Origin: Macropodus opercularis
Lineage: Eukaryota > Chordata > Actinopteri > Anabantiformes > Osphronemidae
DNA length: 64,000 bases
Assembly: GCA_030770545.1 (NCBI GenBank)
Contig: CM061098.1
Coordinates: 17,760,001 to 17,824,000 of the forward strand
Direction: 5' to 3'
The number at the start of each line of letters is the position of its first letter. Within the stretch, counting starts at the first letter, position 1. The notes under the pieces were generated by a model that saw only the letters and a list, made by a program, of their open reading frames with translations, was not told where the DNA came from and made no database searches. The position numbers and the translations under genes were made by a program. Of the stretch, positions 24,720-36,472 are shown piece by piece.

Positions 24720-25588
24720 GTAATGTTTTGCAGGGTTTAACTAAGCAACATTACCCCCCAGAGGTCAAACATTAAAATTGTAAGCGATTACATATACAGT
24801 TCATAGCGTTTCTTGAAGCAATCACATTGCTATAAATCACAAAATTGTATGTAAACATTTTTTATTATTATGAGAAAATGGCTACTTATGTTAATTGTAT
24901 GAATTAATGCTGACTACTTTCTCTGCCATCGTTTTTGTACCATTTGCAGAATTGTCTCTCTCTCTCTATATATATATATAATATTTACGATACTATTCAG
25001 TGTTTCATACTGTACGGCCATATATGTATTTTTAACAATAAATGTGTGTGGTTTAATGAAAGTAATGCATTATTTATTATGTTTATATTTTACAGATCAG
25101 TTGTTGCTGAAATGGCTGAAATATTGTAATGCACTGATTTTATTGAGGATAGTTGTCATTGTCTACAAAGTAAGGTGATGATGAAAAGGGAACTACTAGT
25201 CACAAAAAACAATATATCTGACGACCACAAACACTTGAATCGATATTAGCCAATGTACTACCAAACGTACTCCACATTCTCTAATTTCAAATTCAGCTTA
25301 GCGATGTATGTTTATTATACTTTTGGAGTGTATTGCTGTTATTGTAAACAATTTGATTATGACAATTCATGGTACAGCAGGTATGTGCCTAAAGCATCCC
25401 TGATGTAATACACACGAAAACCGACGTACTCCTCGTTGCATCATGACCTTCACATACTCACTACGTAAGCTTGCCCTAGTGTGTGCATGTCCATAAAAAT
25501 AAAACAAAAAGAGAAAACAAATGGGTCAAGTGGTTTGCATTCCTAATAATTGTATCTGTTCTTACGTTGTGTGTGCCAAATTAGCTAT
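24720..25588. other. Spacer between igbp1 and hspa9 (head to head)
   Basis: AT-rich sequence with a CT/TA run near 24956-24980. I see no coding similarity. The two genes start 1.2 kb apart on opposite strands. Confidence 0.6.
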
Positions 25589-25837
25589 TTATTCCTTAAG
25601 ATAATTTCCCAAATACTTAAATCTTTTTAAGCGTGACATAATTTGTTCAGGCAGCAGATAATCGACCCGATTTCGGGGTCCTTCGGCGGTAACTGGTGCA
25701 ACATGTGTTGGATAATTCCAGAAGAAGCTTCGCAGTTGCATTAGAAGTCCAAAGACTTGCGCTCCTGCACACACCGTGTGAAGCTCCAACACTGGAATTT
25801 GTATCATTTCGGCCTGTTTTTCTTTGATCTTTAACAC
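25589..25837 (-). CDS. Hypothetical 82-aa ORF divergent from hspa9
   Basis: A single uninterrupted ORF of 82 codons starts 70 nt from the hspa9 start codon on the opposite strand. I do not recognise the protein. It has a moderately hydrophobic middle (GAQVFGLLMQLRSFFW) and a basic C-terminal part (MSRLKRFKYLGNYLKE); no signal peptide or known motif is seen. The stop codon overlaps an AATAAA (GGAATAAATAG), so a very short 3'UTR or chance are both possible. It could be a small gene sharing the hspa9 promoter or an accidental ORF in promoter DNA. Confidence 0.25.
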   Translation of the reverse strand: MLKIKEKQAEMIQIPVLELHTVCAGAQVFGLLMQLRSFFWNYPTHVAPVTAEGPRNRVDYLLPEQIMSRLKRFKYLGNYLKE

Positions 25838-25849
25838 TTCACCTTTCGG

Positions 25850-25906
25850 TATTGAACACCGTGGTCAAATTAGTCAGTTTAGCTAACCGTTAGCCGAGTT
25901 GTCAAA
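25850..25906 (+). promoter_or_regulatory. hspa9 5'UTR / core promoter
   Basis: Short sequence upstream of the hspa9 ATG at 25907 (context GTCAAAATGT, with A at -3). The transcription start is not marked by a TATA box. The preceding 60 nt also form the start region of the opposite-strand ORF, so a bidirectional promoter is possible. Confidence 0.35.
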
Positions 25907-28900
25907 ATGTTGAGTGTCGCCCGAACTGTTTCAAGGACTTTCCCAACCAGGAGTTGTACGAGAAATGTGTCTTCCTTGGTCAAAAAGGTGAGTTTCAACC
26001 AAATTTAAATGAGCCGTTATGGGTGGATTTAATTTTAACAATTGGCACTACTGTTACGCCAGAGAGCCTTGAAATCAATCAAGCTAGCTAGTTAGCTGGA
26101 GGCCATCTGAATCGTGGCTTTTTAAATATGTGGTACAGATGTTGACTGTCGCTTATTGCAAGACAAGTTTTACGTAAAAATTGTGTGGCGTCGGGCGCAA
26201 AACATTCATTTAACTATAACTTCATTGTCGCTTTCCAGTGTTGGAGTCATTAGTCGGTAACGTGCCGTTGTACATTTGACGTAGTATTTGTTCTCAGTGT
26301 GTGTTAGGCACGCGTTGCATTATACGAATTAAACTGTCATTGTTCTGTCCCCCACCAAAGTGTGCTAGCATGTGTTTTATCAGAAGGTGTTTCAGTGATG
26401 GCAGAACTGGAGCTCATCAGTCATTCACTGTGACCTTCAGTGTGTTGCCACACCACGAGTTTAACCGGTGATCTTTAGAACTAGTAGTTTCGTATACCGC
26501 TAGTGTTAATTGATGGCTATATTTGGTTACTGATTTTTAGATATTTTACTGCTGTCTTTCGAGGTTTCGTGTTCTCTTGATTTTAACGTCATGGAGTACT
26601 TATAATAATGTTGCATATTTATAAGTCGGTTTGCCTCTATTAAAGTTCAGTAACAGTAATGTTTGAATGGAAACATAGATTGTTGTTGTTACAGTTAAAC
26701 AACAGTTTAACATATGTGTCATGTATTTTTAGGCATGTTGGAGTGGCTTCCAACCAAATGTTGTCAGAGCTCTGTCCAGAAGAGACTATGCGTAAGTATC
26801 CACACAAACGCATAAGACGGCTCAAAGGATCCTGTTTAAAAATTGCGTTCAGGCAATAGTTACTGGAACTAGATTAAAGACTTTGACTGGAGTGGTCAGT
26901 CCGTACCCCAGTTAAGTCATAGTTTGTGTAATGTGTAGTATAATGATGTAGACATCACTGTTGATGACTGTATTGCATACATGGTCTATATAAATGATGT
27001 GTCTGTGTCGTGTGTTGCAGATCAGAAGCCATCAAAGGTGTGGTCATTGGCATTGACCTGGGAACTACCAACTCGTGTGTTGCAGTAATGGAAGGAAAGC
27101 AGGCTAAGGTAAGGATGAGCAGACTGTTCCCATGTCTGTCACATGTATTGGAGTCGAGTATGTTCCCTAGGCTAAAAATTACACATGGAGTTATCCAAGA
27201 TTTTCTGTTACTTGTGCAATAAAATATTGTTGCCATAATGTTTTTTTTAGCCCAAGCTTTTCTTGCTATAGTCAAAATGCTATTGTTGTGAGACTGGTGA
27301 TCAAAGAAACCTTAAGCCGTTAATGTATGCAAATACAAGAAGTGCCTGTAGGTATTTATTTCGGTTTGAGGGATGATTATCAATATCAACAAAGGAGCCA
27401 GTGTAAACATGCCTCTGTGAACAGTCAGTTGTGTTTGACTCTCAGGTGCTGGAGAATGCAGAGGGAGCCAGAACAACTCCTTCGGTCATTGCTTTTACAG
27501 CAGAGGGCGAGCGTCTAGTGGGCATGCCTGCTAAACGCCAGGCCGTCACCAACCCTCAGAACACATTGTACGCCACCAAGAGACTAATTGGACGTCGTTA
27601 TGATGATGCTGAGGTCCAGAAAGACCTGTGAGTTCATTTCAGCCATTTGTGTTATGCTATTCATTTCAAATGAAAGATTCATAAACTCTTCACATATCAA
27701 AGTCCTCCTAACAGAAGTTGTCTTCTCATGAACAGGAAGAATGTGCCCTACAAGATTGTACGTGCATCGAATGGGGACGCTTGGGTAGAGGCCCATGGAA
27801 AGATGTATTCCCCCAGCCAGGCTGGAGCTTTTGTTCTCATGAAGATGAAGGAGACTGCTGGTATTCACATATATCAGTAATGTGCTTTTGACATTGTTGA
27901 CTTGTTCCAAATCTGAGCATTTATCAGTTCTAATTTAATATGTTCTGCAGAGAACTTCCTGGGAACCAAAGTGAAGAACGCTGTTATCACTGTACCAGCC
28001 TATTTCAATGATTCTCAGAGACAGGTAAACACTGTAGTCACACTCACTAGGCTGCACAAGGACTAAAATAATCAGAGAAAATTGAATCATTCAGAATTAA
28101 GGGTTCTGTGTCAGAACTCTGATTCAGCTGTCCAACAAGCACCATTACTAATTTATCCTCTTTTCAATGTCACCTTGTTTACATGTTGTAGTTTTTTTTT
28201 TTGTTCATTTTTAGTTTGCATTAATCATTCATTCGATTTCTGATGAATCTCTTTAATTATCAGGCCACCAAAGATGCTGGTCAGATTTCTGGCCTGAATG
28301 TTCTGCGTGTAATCAATGAACCAACAGCTGCAGCGCTGGCGTATGGCCTAGACAAAACCCAAGATAAAATGTGAGTAGAGCTGAACAAACACTTTTACTG
28401 ATTGATTTATTATTATTATTATTATTTTAATATAGAGACAGTTATGTTAGTGAACCTGAGATATTCAAAATACTCCCTACTACTTCCAGTATTGCTGTGT
28501 ATGATCTTGGTGGAGGAACATTTGACATCTCAGTCCTGGAGATCCAGAAAGGAGTTTTTGAGGTGAAGTCCACCAATGGCGACACCTTCTTGGGAGGAGA
28601 AGACTTTGATCAGCATCTCCTCCAACACATTGTCAAGGAGTTCAAGAGAGAGGTAAGAAAGTCTCTATGGAGATCCTCTTTTGCATACTTCAGAGCTGGG
28701 TTTTGAAGTGTGCTGTTTTCATGTCATCGCAGTCTGGTGTGGATCTGACAAAAGACAACATGGCTCTGCAGAGAGTCAGAGAAGCTGCCGAGAAGGCAAA
28801 GTGTGAGCTGTCGTCTTCACTGCAGGTACAAAGATGATGCAGATGGCTCCCTGAAGTTACAGACACAGGACCTAGAAGATACATTTACATACAAGTGATA

Positions 28901-30874
28901 CAACTAAAGGAAATTATATTATTTGCACTGTATTTACCAGACTGACATCAATCTACCCTACCTGACAATGGATGCATCTGGGCCCAAACATCTTAACATG
29001 AAGCTAACTCGCGCTCAGTTTGAGGGCATCGTGGCTGACCTGATCCGCCGCACTGTAGCCCCGTGCCAGAAGGCAATGCAGGATGCAGAGGTCTCCAAGG
29101 CAGACATAGGGGAAGTGCTCCTTGTTGGAGGCATGACCCGCATGCCAAAGGTATGATCAGAGCATATATTTACGCATTAAGCATTGTATATGACCATCAG
29201 GTCTGTTGAGTGTACTTTGTACAAGATCTAAGTTGTACTTTGAGGCTGTATGTTCAATAGTTTAGCTACTCTCTAATGAAAGTTGTAGTTTCATCCATAA
29301 GATGCTTTGTGGCATTATACTGATTCAGTTATAACTACAACACACAAAAACTGCTTTGTGTTTCTATAGGTTCAGCAAACAGTTCAGGACCTTTTTGGTC
29401 GTGCTCCAAGCAAGTCGGTCAACCCTGATGAAGCTGTTGCCATAGGAGCAGCCATTCAGGGTGGCGTGCTGGCTGGTGATGTCACAGATGTGCTGCTGTT
29501 GGACGTAACGCCACTGTCGCTTGGTATTGAAACTCTGGGTGGAGTTTTCACCAAACTAATCAATAGGAACACTACGATTCCCACCAAAAAGAGCCAGGTA
29601 TGTAAACTGAAGACTCTGCGTGAACATTGCGGTCCTCAGGACAAATCTATATGACACATAATAGGCTGTGTTGAGATTCCTTTCTTCAATCCTCACAGGT
29701 CTTCTCAACAGCAGCTGATGGACAAACACAAGTAGAGATCAAGGTCTGTCAGGGTGAAAGAGAGATGGCAGCCGACAACAAGGTGCTGGGTCAATTCACT
29801 CTTGTGGGAATCCCCCCTGCTCCCCGTGGTGTTCCTCAGGTTGAGGTCACCTTCGATATTGATGCCAATGGCATAGTCCATGTCTCTGCCAAGGACAAAG
29901 GCACAGGCCGCGAACAACAGAGTAGGTGCCAAAAATCTGTAGACATTAAGCCAAGATTTCTAATACATTTTTGTGAATGTTATTCATACCTATCCTTTGT
30001 GGATCCTTCCATGTTTAATTGTCAAAGATAAGTGGTGTTGCTAAATGTCATGTTAACATTGTTTTACCACTCTTGCTGCTCCTCAGTTGTGATCCAGTCA
30101 TCAGGAGGTCTCAGTAAAGATGACATCGAGAACATGATCAAGAATGCTGAGAAGTATGCAGAAGAAGACAGGAGGAGAAAGGTAAAGCCTGCAAACATGG
30201 ACCCTTTTCTTTATTAACAATTACAATTCTAGTCTTCTTCTGCTTTAATTCAGAATTATTTGGCATGCTGCTGAGTAGTATTGATTTTATTTTTATTAAT
30301 TAGAATCTTAAAAGTAACTGTAAAATCAATAACTTTTCTTGTATAGGATCGTGTGGAGGCTGTCAACATGGCCGAAGGCATAATCCATGACACAGAATCT
30401 AAGATGGAGGAGTTTAAGGATCAGCTTCCAGCTGATGAGGTAAAACAAGATTTTGTTCATACTTAATGCTTTACTCTTGAACTATGTGATTATACTACTG
30501 GAGAAACAAACTGATGCTTGACAAGAAAACGTATTGCTTCATATCCAACCACACAGTGCACCAAGCTGAAGGAGGAGATCTCAAAAGTGCAAAATCTTCT
30601 GGCCAACAAAGACACTGAAACAGGGGAGAACATCAAACAGGCGGCCACTAACCTGCAGCAGGCGTCTCTCAAACTCTTTGAAATGGCCTACAAGAAGGTA
30701 TTTCCACAAATAATGTAGTAATTGAAATGGGGTCTTCATAAGAACATATTTTATAAAGGAAATCAATCCAACTTTTAACTGACTCCTTACTTCCTGCAGA
30801 TGGCAGCAGAGCGGGACAGCAGTGGCAGCAGCTCGAGCTCAACAGAGGGAGAGAAGAAAGAAGGCCAACAGTAG
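25907..30874 (+). CDS. hspa9: Mitochondrial Hsp70 (mortalin, GRP75)
   Basis: Sixteen GT-AG exons join in phase: 25907-25987, 26733-26791, 27021-27108, 27446-27627, 27736-27860, 27951-28024, 28264-28370, 28490-28652, 28733-28825, 28941-29150, 29370-29597, 29699-29921, 30087-30181, 30347-30439, 30557-30697 and 30800-30874. They give 678 codons; human has 679. The protein is the ATP-driven matrix chaperone that pulls in and folds imported proteins and serves Fe-S cluster assembly. Seen directly: a basic, acid-free presequence (MLSVARTVSRTFPTR...), the phosphate loop DLGTTNS (about 59-65), DLGGGTFD (about 244-251), the VLLVGGMTRMPKVQ motif, the substrate-binding domain start VFSTAADGQTQVEIKV, and a Ser-rich C-terminal tail. 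The start fits because the presequence splices to the RRDYA...KGVVIGIDLG core. The gene appears intact. Confidence 0.97.
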
Positions 30875-32090
30875 ATTTTTTGCACTTGTTTGTTTAATGA
30901 CAGTGGAGGACTGTCGGGCTTAGGGTTGATGCGGGGGTGTCAGTCTTGAGCCAAATCTTAGTCATTCTCTACCATAATATTATTCTACTGTGTTTTGGCA
31001 GTACAATACTCTAGCAAATACATAAATGTTGCTGTACGATCATCCATGATATCCTATCTGTAATTTAATTGTCTCAAAAACCTGTCTTGTATGTTTATTT
31101 TTTACAAAGTTGTTGATTTCCATTCTGAGGTAGTAAAATTCTTTCTTTTGTCCAGAAATCATGTAGGTGTCATCTTAAGTTCATGTTCTTACATGTGAGA
31201 CGGGTCAGCTTGTTTGTACTAGTTCCCTCTAATGAAAGCTTTTAAAAGGCAGTCCTGCTGTATAATAGAACATTGTACAGTACATCCCAGCAATTTTCCT
31301 CTTTTAATGGTGTATTTCAAATGTCGACATTTAAGTTTCTGTTAGAGGAACTTACAAGTTGCAGTAAGTACATGATTTTCATCTACTCGCTCATCCGCTA
31401 TGAGATCAGCCTAAATGTTAAAGACTTGTGCAGCAAAACGACATGAAGAAAACTTCCAGGACATGTCTAACAAATCTACGACTGCGTCACTATGGTAAAG
31501 TAGATACGTTTGCACAACAGTAGATGAGAAATTTGTTTACCTCCCGTTTGAGATGATGGAACTGCTAGACTTTTTAAAGGAAGGCAGGGGAATTTTCCCT
31601 CCAGGAGAAGTGGTGTCTCTACTATAAACTGGGGTTGGGCATCTCATAGTGATCCAGCTTAAGGGGAGAACAGGGGTCGCCAGCAGGGGGCAGTGTAGTT
31701 AGGTTCAAAGTTGACTTGGTTTAGTTCTTAAACTGACCATGTAATTCTATTACTGAAGGCGAAAGTGATGTTCAACACGTTCATTTTTGTAATAAAAGCC
31801 AAAATGTGTTACTTCTGTTGATTGCTCAGTTTTCGGTAACATCTGACTCCTTGCATCAATTGTATATAACCGACCTAAACGTTGCTGAAAGTAAATCATA
31901 AATGGAAACTAGCTTTGCTTTACTCTTGGTATGAAGAAGGGCAGAGCAGTGACTCATCTGGTCAGTTCAAACTAAATGTTGGGGTCTTAAAGCTGTGTTA
32001 AACAAGAGGAAATGCTTCAACAAAACTAACCATTAAAAAAGACATTGTCTTGAAGTAAACACCTTGTGTAATGCTGAAATAAAGATTTAT
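30875..32090 (+). other. hspa9 3'UTR with two AATAAA signals
   Basis: AATAAA occurs at 31791-31796 and at 32078-32083, giving 3'UTRs of about 0.9 or 1.2 kb. No coding similarity is seen. The whole block is repeated at 59255-60470 with few changes. Confidence 0.6.
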
Positions 32091-32349
32091 AGACCACTTA
32101 TACTACTTGTTATGTTATACTCAACTCTACCAGTTTAAAACCGATTCAGACATTCTGACTAATTGGTATTTACTGATTACTGACTAACATCTTTAACCTA
32201 TTTCTTTACTTAAAAGAGGTGAACTGCAAGAAGGCAAATATAAACTAAACTACAACTACTACTAACTAAAAAGCTATAACATAAATGAGCTCAGCTATCA
32301 TCCTCCACACCTGCTAAATGACTAATTGATCATTATAACTGTGATTGAT

Positions 32350-32620
32350 GTGTGTGTGTGTGTGTGGTTGACAGCTTTAGTCTGCTGCTTTCCTCAGCTC
32401 TCCTGTGAGTTTGTTGGAAAAGCAGACAGTTCCAGGGCAAGGCAGCGTGGTGGTCAGCACTGTCGCCGCCCAGCAAGAAGGTGTGCAGTTAGGCTAATGG
32501 GAAACGCTAAATTGTGAGTGTGCGTGTGACTGGTTGTGGACCTGTCCAGGGTGAACCCGTTTCTCGCCCATACGGACAGCGACCCCTACGGGGAAGAAGC
32601 GGTAGAATGAGGTAGAATGA
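32350..32620. repeat. TG run plus common teleost repeat downstream of hspa9
   Basis: A (TG)n run at 32349-32367 is followed by GGCAGCGTGGTGGTCAGCAC, TGTCGCCGCCCAGCAAGAAG, AGGTGTGCAGTTAGGCTAAT and GGACCTGTCCAGGGTGAACC, ending with ACGGGGAAGAAGCGGTAGAA. This is the plus-strand wording of a very common fish repeat. The ORF at 32326-32517 lies in it and is not a gene. Confidence 0.65.
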
Positions 32621-33787
32621 GCCCCAGGACAAACGATGACAGACAAATCGGTTTGGTGACAATTATATTTCATCACCGTTCTTTTCTTCTTGTTATTATC
32701 ATTTTCTGCTTGCTTCTCTAGACTTCTTATAATTTGTATGGGTTCTTGGTCAACGCTCACACTAAACGAGATACTCTGCAGGGTTCTTAGACTAAAAATA
32801 CTACAGAAACTCTATGACTGAAACTAAAGGAATTAGCATAGATTTTCAGGATTAAAGGACAGGGAGGAATTCAGTTTCAGTTCTCAAAAGAATTGAAGGG
32901 TGAAAAACTGCAATGTCATTAATCCTCTTATATACTTTTTGCAACAACTGATCACTTTCTCACAAGAACAGGAAAGAGGAAACCAGCTCTGTCAGTCCCG
33001 TCTTGTGGCTGGGTTGTCTGATTGGGCCAATGGAGATTGATGTAAAAAGTCAACCAGTTGTAGTAACTCGTCAATCAGTAAACATTAGATAACACTTGGA
33101 ATGAAAACAGTCAACACAGCACAGCCACACAAACACTATCTCACAATACCTAACTTCTGAAGCGTAGTTTCCAACATTCCTCGCTTTTTGACATCACGCG
33201 ACAAAAGAGATTACTGTCAACATATTTTCTATTCAGTACAGACATTTAGATTAATTTCTGTTCCTTCCTGTCTGTCTTAGACCTGCTCTGTTCAAGATGT
33301 TCTTTGGTGACATACTGTAGTAATGCTGCTTCTAAGCGTTTAGCCAGGAAAAAGTTCATCTCCCTGTTACTCCCCTTGTTTAGGAGGAATGAGATGCAAC
33401 ATATCGTTCTCTTCCCACTATATTAACCCTGAGCAACACCAGCACAACCAACTGGTAGCAATTTATTTCCTTCAGAGATGAGCAGTGACCAAAACAACAA
33501 ACGAAAGCTCTAACAAAAGTTCACCTTCCCGAGCCATAAACGAAACAAATGAAAGAAAAGACAGGAGCACATTGTACAGTATGCTCAAACCCAAAGCAGG
33601 AGAAAAATGTGAATGAAATGAAAGAGCTTCTCAACACGTGGCTACCTAACGGGAACAAGGCCTCATTAAATCACATCACCTGTTGAGCTGCTTCATGTGA
33701 TTTCTGTGGCTGTGGCTGTTGCCTGCTGTATGTGAAGTCCAGTCAGGCAGAAGCAATTAGTACGTCAGGATATATTGTAACACAATG

Positions 33788-35400
33788 CTAACTAGAAAAA
33801 GCATTTCCAAAGGAAAATGCACTGTGAATGCTGCCATGCTGAATGAATTCCAAAGCATTGCTGAAACTGCTGAAGCATTTAAAATATGCTGAATGGAGCA
33901 CAATTTGTTTGAATGTTTGTAGAAGCTGAAACTGTTGACGAAAGTTGAAATACATTGCTGAAAGAATTAAAACATAGCTGAAAGAAGCAGAATTAGTTTG
34001 AATGGTTGTAGAAGCTGAAATTGTTGAGCTGAAGCTGAATCAGTTGAAATGAAGACATTTAAAAAGAGATTTCTAAAGCAGAGAACAGTTGCTTAACCAT
34101 TACACTACTGACAGGTTAACTGACACACTTACAGAACAGTTTCTAAATTGAATGTATATGTTTGACACAAAGTGGAGACGTGGACCCCCATAAGGACTGC
34201 ACAGAATCCAGGCAGTTTTGACAATTTGTTTGCCAAAGTACCAGGCAAGCACTCTGGTTAACTGTCATACTGCCACCACCTGAATTTCAGTGATTGGTGG
34301 GTATAGAATTAGCACACAATACACTGTGCAAGACATCAAAGCCCAAACACCATGACTTGGTTAATGTAGAATTACGTGCAGTGTGAAGGTCATTTCTCAC
34401 ACCAGTTTTAGTTAGGGTACTGAGAACTAATTCTACAAAACGTGAATGTTAAGCACATGAAACGTTTAGATCTAACACAAAATGCAGCCAACATTGTAAT
34501 TCAATTGTTAATTTGCAGCAGCAGTCACTATTTATAAGCTGAAGCTGTTTCTCTGGGAAGGATGTGTGAATATTGAAATGTGACCACCCCCATTTTTAAA
34601 CACAGGAACAACCAGACGATGGGGCATTAAGTAAAAGAACTGTCTGACTTGTAAAACCAGACACTAAGTAGACTGTGGAAACTGTTTAGTGCCACATTAG
34701 CTTCCAGAAAAGTTGATGAGTTATAGGTGTTAAAATGGACTGCTGAAACGGTTGACAGAGTGTTTATAGTGTTGCTGAAAGCAGTAAAGGGGTTTGTACA
34801 TTGTGTTGTGTACATGAGAGACTGAAGCTGAAAAAGAAGAAAGTTGAAATAGATTGATAAAAGTGCTAAAGGTTTAGTTTAAAAGCATTAAAAACCTTAC
34901 TTTCACATCACAAGTGGGATTTGAATTCAAGATTCCCACATGAGAAGACAGTTGCTTAACCATTACACTAGTGAATGACACATTTGAGACAAAGCTGGAG
35001 CAACACAGGAGATGATTAACAGACCGTGTTGTTTGCAGAAGCTGGATGTCCTCAGTGGGAGCTGAAAGCATGAAAGATATCAAAATTCTGCATAGAAGCA
35101 CACTTCCCATTAAAAAGCTGCACATTTTAATATTTGAACAGTTCCTGTAGGTCAAACCGTGCGGCAGAGGTTAGATGCCGAAGGATTTCCAGGAGGAGAT
35201 ATGAAGAAAGTTGTATACACACAGTAATGTCCATAAAAAGCTGCACATTTTGATATTTGAATGGTTTCTGTAGCTCAAAGCATTCTGGACCAAAAAACAT
35301 ATGGAAGAACTATAATAATAACTAGAAAAAGCATTTCCATACGTGAATGCGCTGTCAATGCTTTACTGCTGAATGTATTTCCAAGAACTGCTAACTGTAG
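33788..35400. repeat. GCTGAA-rich teleost repeat block, several copies
   Basis: ACTAGAAAAAGCATTTCC occurs at about 33791 and again at about 35328, each followed by related sequence (ATGCACTGTGAATGCTGCC against ATGCGCTGTCAATGCTTTA). Between them GAAGCTGAAA-type words recur, CAGTTGCTTAACCATTACAC appears twice (34087 and 34950), and TAAAAAGCTGCACATTTTAA-like words occur at 35113 and 35238. This indicates partial tandem copies of one repeat family. No ORF of note is present. Confidence 0.55.
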
Positions 35401-35569
35401 CTTGAGAGTTTAAAACGTTCTTAAAAGTAGCTTAGGAAAAATAAGTGGATAGAATAGGGCTAAACGTGTCCAGAACAAGTTAAAAGTCTTAAATTTTAAA
35501 ATAATTTATTTCAAAAATTTCAAAAAAAAAAAAACAACTATCTGTATAACACCCAGAAGGAAGTGAGCA

Positions 35570-36060
35570 AGATGAGGCAACATGAGGAAACACAAGAGAG
35601 GACAATGTAATATCATGCTTAAGACTAGGTCACACAAAACTAAATAAGTCACTGCACACCAGGTAAGGGAAACACCAGGTCTGTGTGGTTTTTGTAAAGC
35701 AAAGGAGTCAGTAGAACACGTGTTATGTCACTGTCAAGCATATAGGTCAGAGAGGGAGACATTGAAGAGATCACTTGATGCACAGGGAACACAGGGATTA
35801 GATTTGAAGCACATATTCAGTCAGTCAGGGAGTTATAGAGCACTACTGACATTTCTGAAAAACACGGGACTAATAAGTAGCGTGTATTTGTGTGTGTGTG
35901 TGTGTGTGTGTTGTTGTTGTTTTTTTAACCCTGATCCGCACTCCAGCATAGTAGGTGGCGGTAATGCACCTCATCACTGGATGCCACCCGCCATAAAACT
36001 AAAAGAAGAAGAAGAAGAAGAAGGAGAAGACGAAGAAAAAGAAGAAGAAGAAAAAGTTAT
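35570..36060 (+). mobile_element. 3' end of a LINE (5'-truncated) with GAA-rich tail
   Basis: Codons from about 35678 read CGFCKAKESVEHVLCHCQAY, a Cys/His-rich motif found near the C-terminus of several LINE ORF2 proteins, followed by SERETLKRSL and a stop after TGLIS. A (TG)n run (35890-35911), CACTCCAGCATAGTAGGTGG and a (GAA)n-type tail at 36001-36057 finish the element. Only the last part of a LINE is present. The ORF extending through the GAA run is not a gene. Confidence 0.6.
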
Positions 36061-36472
36061 GTCCAGGATCGAAATAAATACTTCTCGACTGTTCTACTCC
36101 GTGGTCAGGAATGACGACCCGACGACGTGGAGTCTGCGAAAACAGCTTAATTAGGGAGAGACAGAGAACAAGATACAGGTGAAGCCAAACACGTAGTTAA
36201 GGAAAGCTGACGAGAACAGGGCAGATGGCAGTGAGTGGCCTTTCCAAAGAAGAGCAGGACTCTTTCCCATTGTGTCCTGGAGGAGACTGGACTTCCGCTT
36301 AAAAAGTGAGTCCCGCGGTGCTTCTTTTGGGTGAGCTGCAGCTTGAGCAGCTTGTACTGCGTGTTCATTTGTTTGTCATTAGGGCTTAGCTAGCTTGGGT
36401 CAAGGTTGTACATAAAATGGTTTAGAAGAGTGGGTTTTGGTGAGAGACAGTCGTAATACTTCGCTGTATAAT

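Noticed and set aside
27584..27910. Minus ORF over hspa9 exons 4-5
   Set aside because: Antisense shadow; the plus strand encodes conserved Hsp70 here.
25988..30799. Possible snoRNA in hspa9 introns
   Set aside because: Human HSPA9 hosts a C/D snoRNA, but I found no intron here with convincing C and D boxes plus a closing stem; only partial matches such as GATGATG near 28834.
32326..32760. ORFs on both strands, repeated at 60706-61149
   Set aside because: They are part of a common fish repeat and recur only because the region is duplicated.
35720..36154. 144-aa ORF with a Glu-rich end
   Set aside because: The start is a LINE C-terminal remnant and the Glu run is a translated GAA microsatellite.
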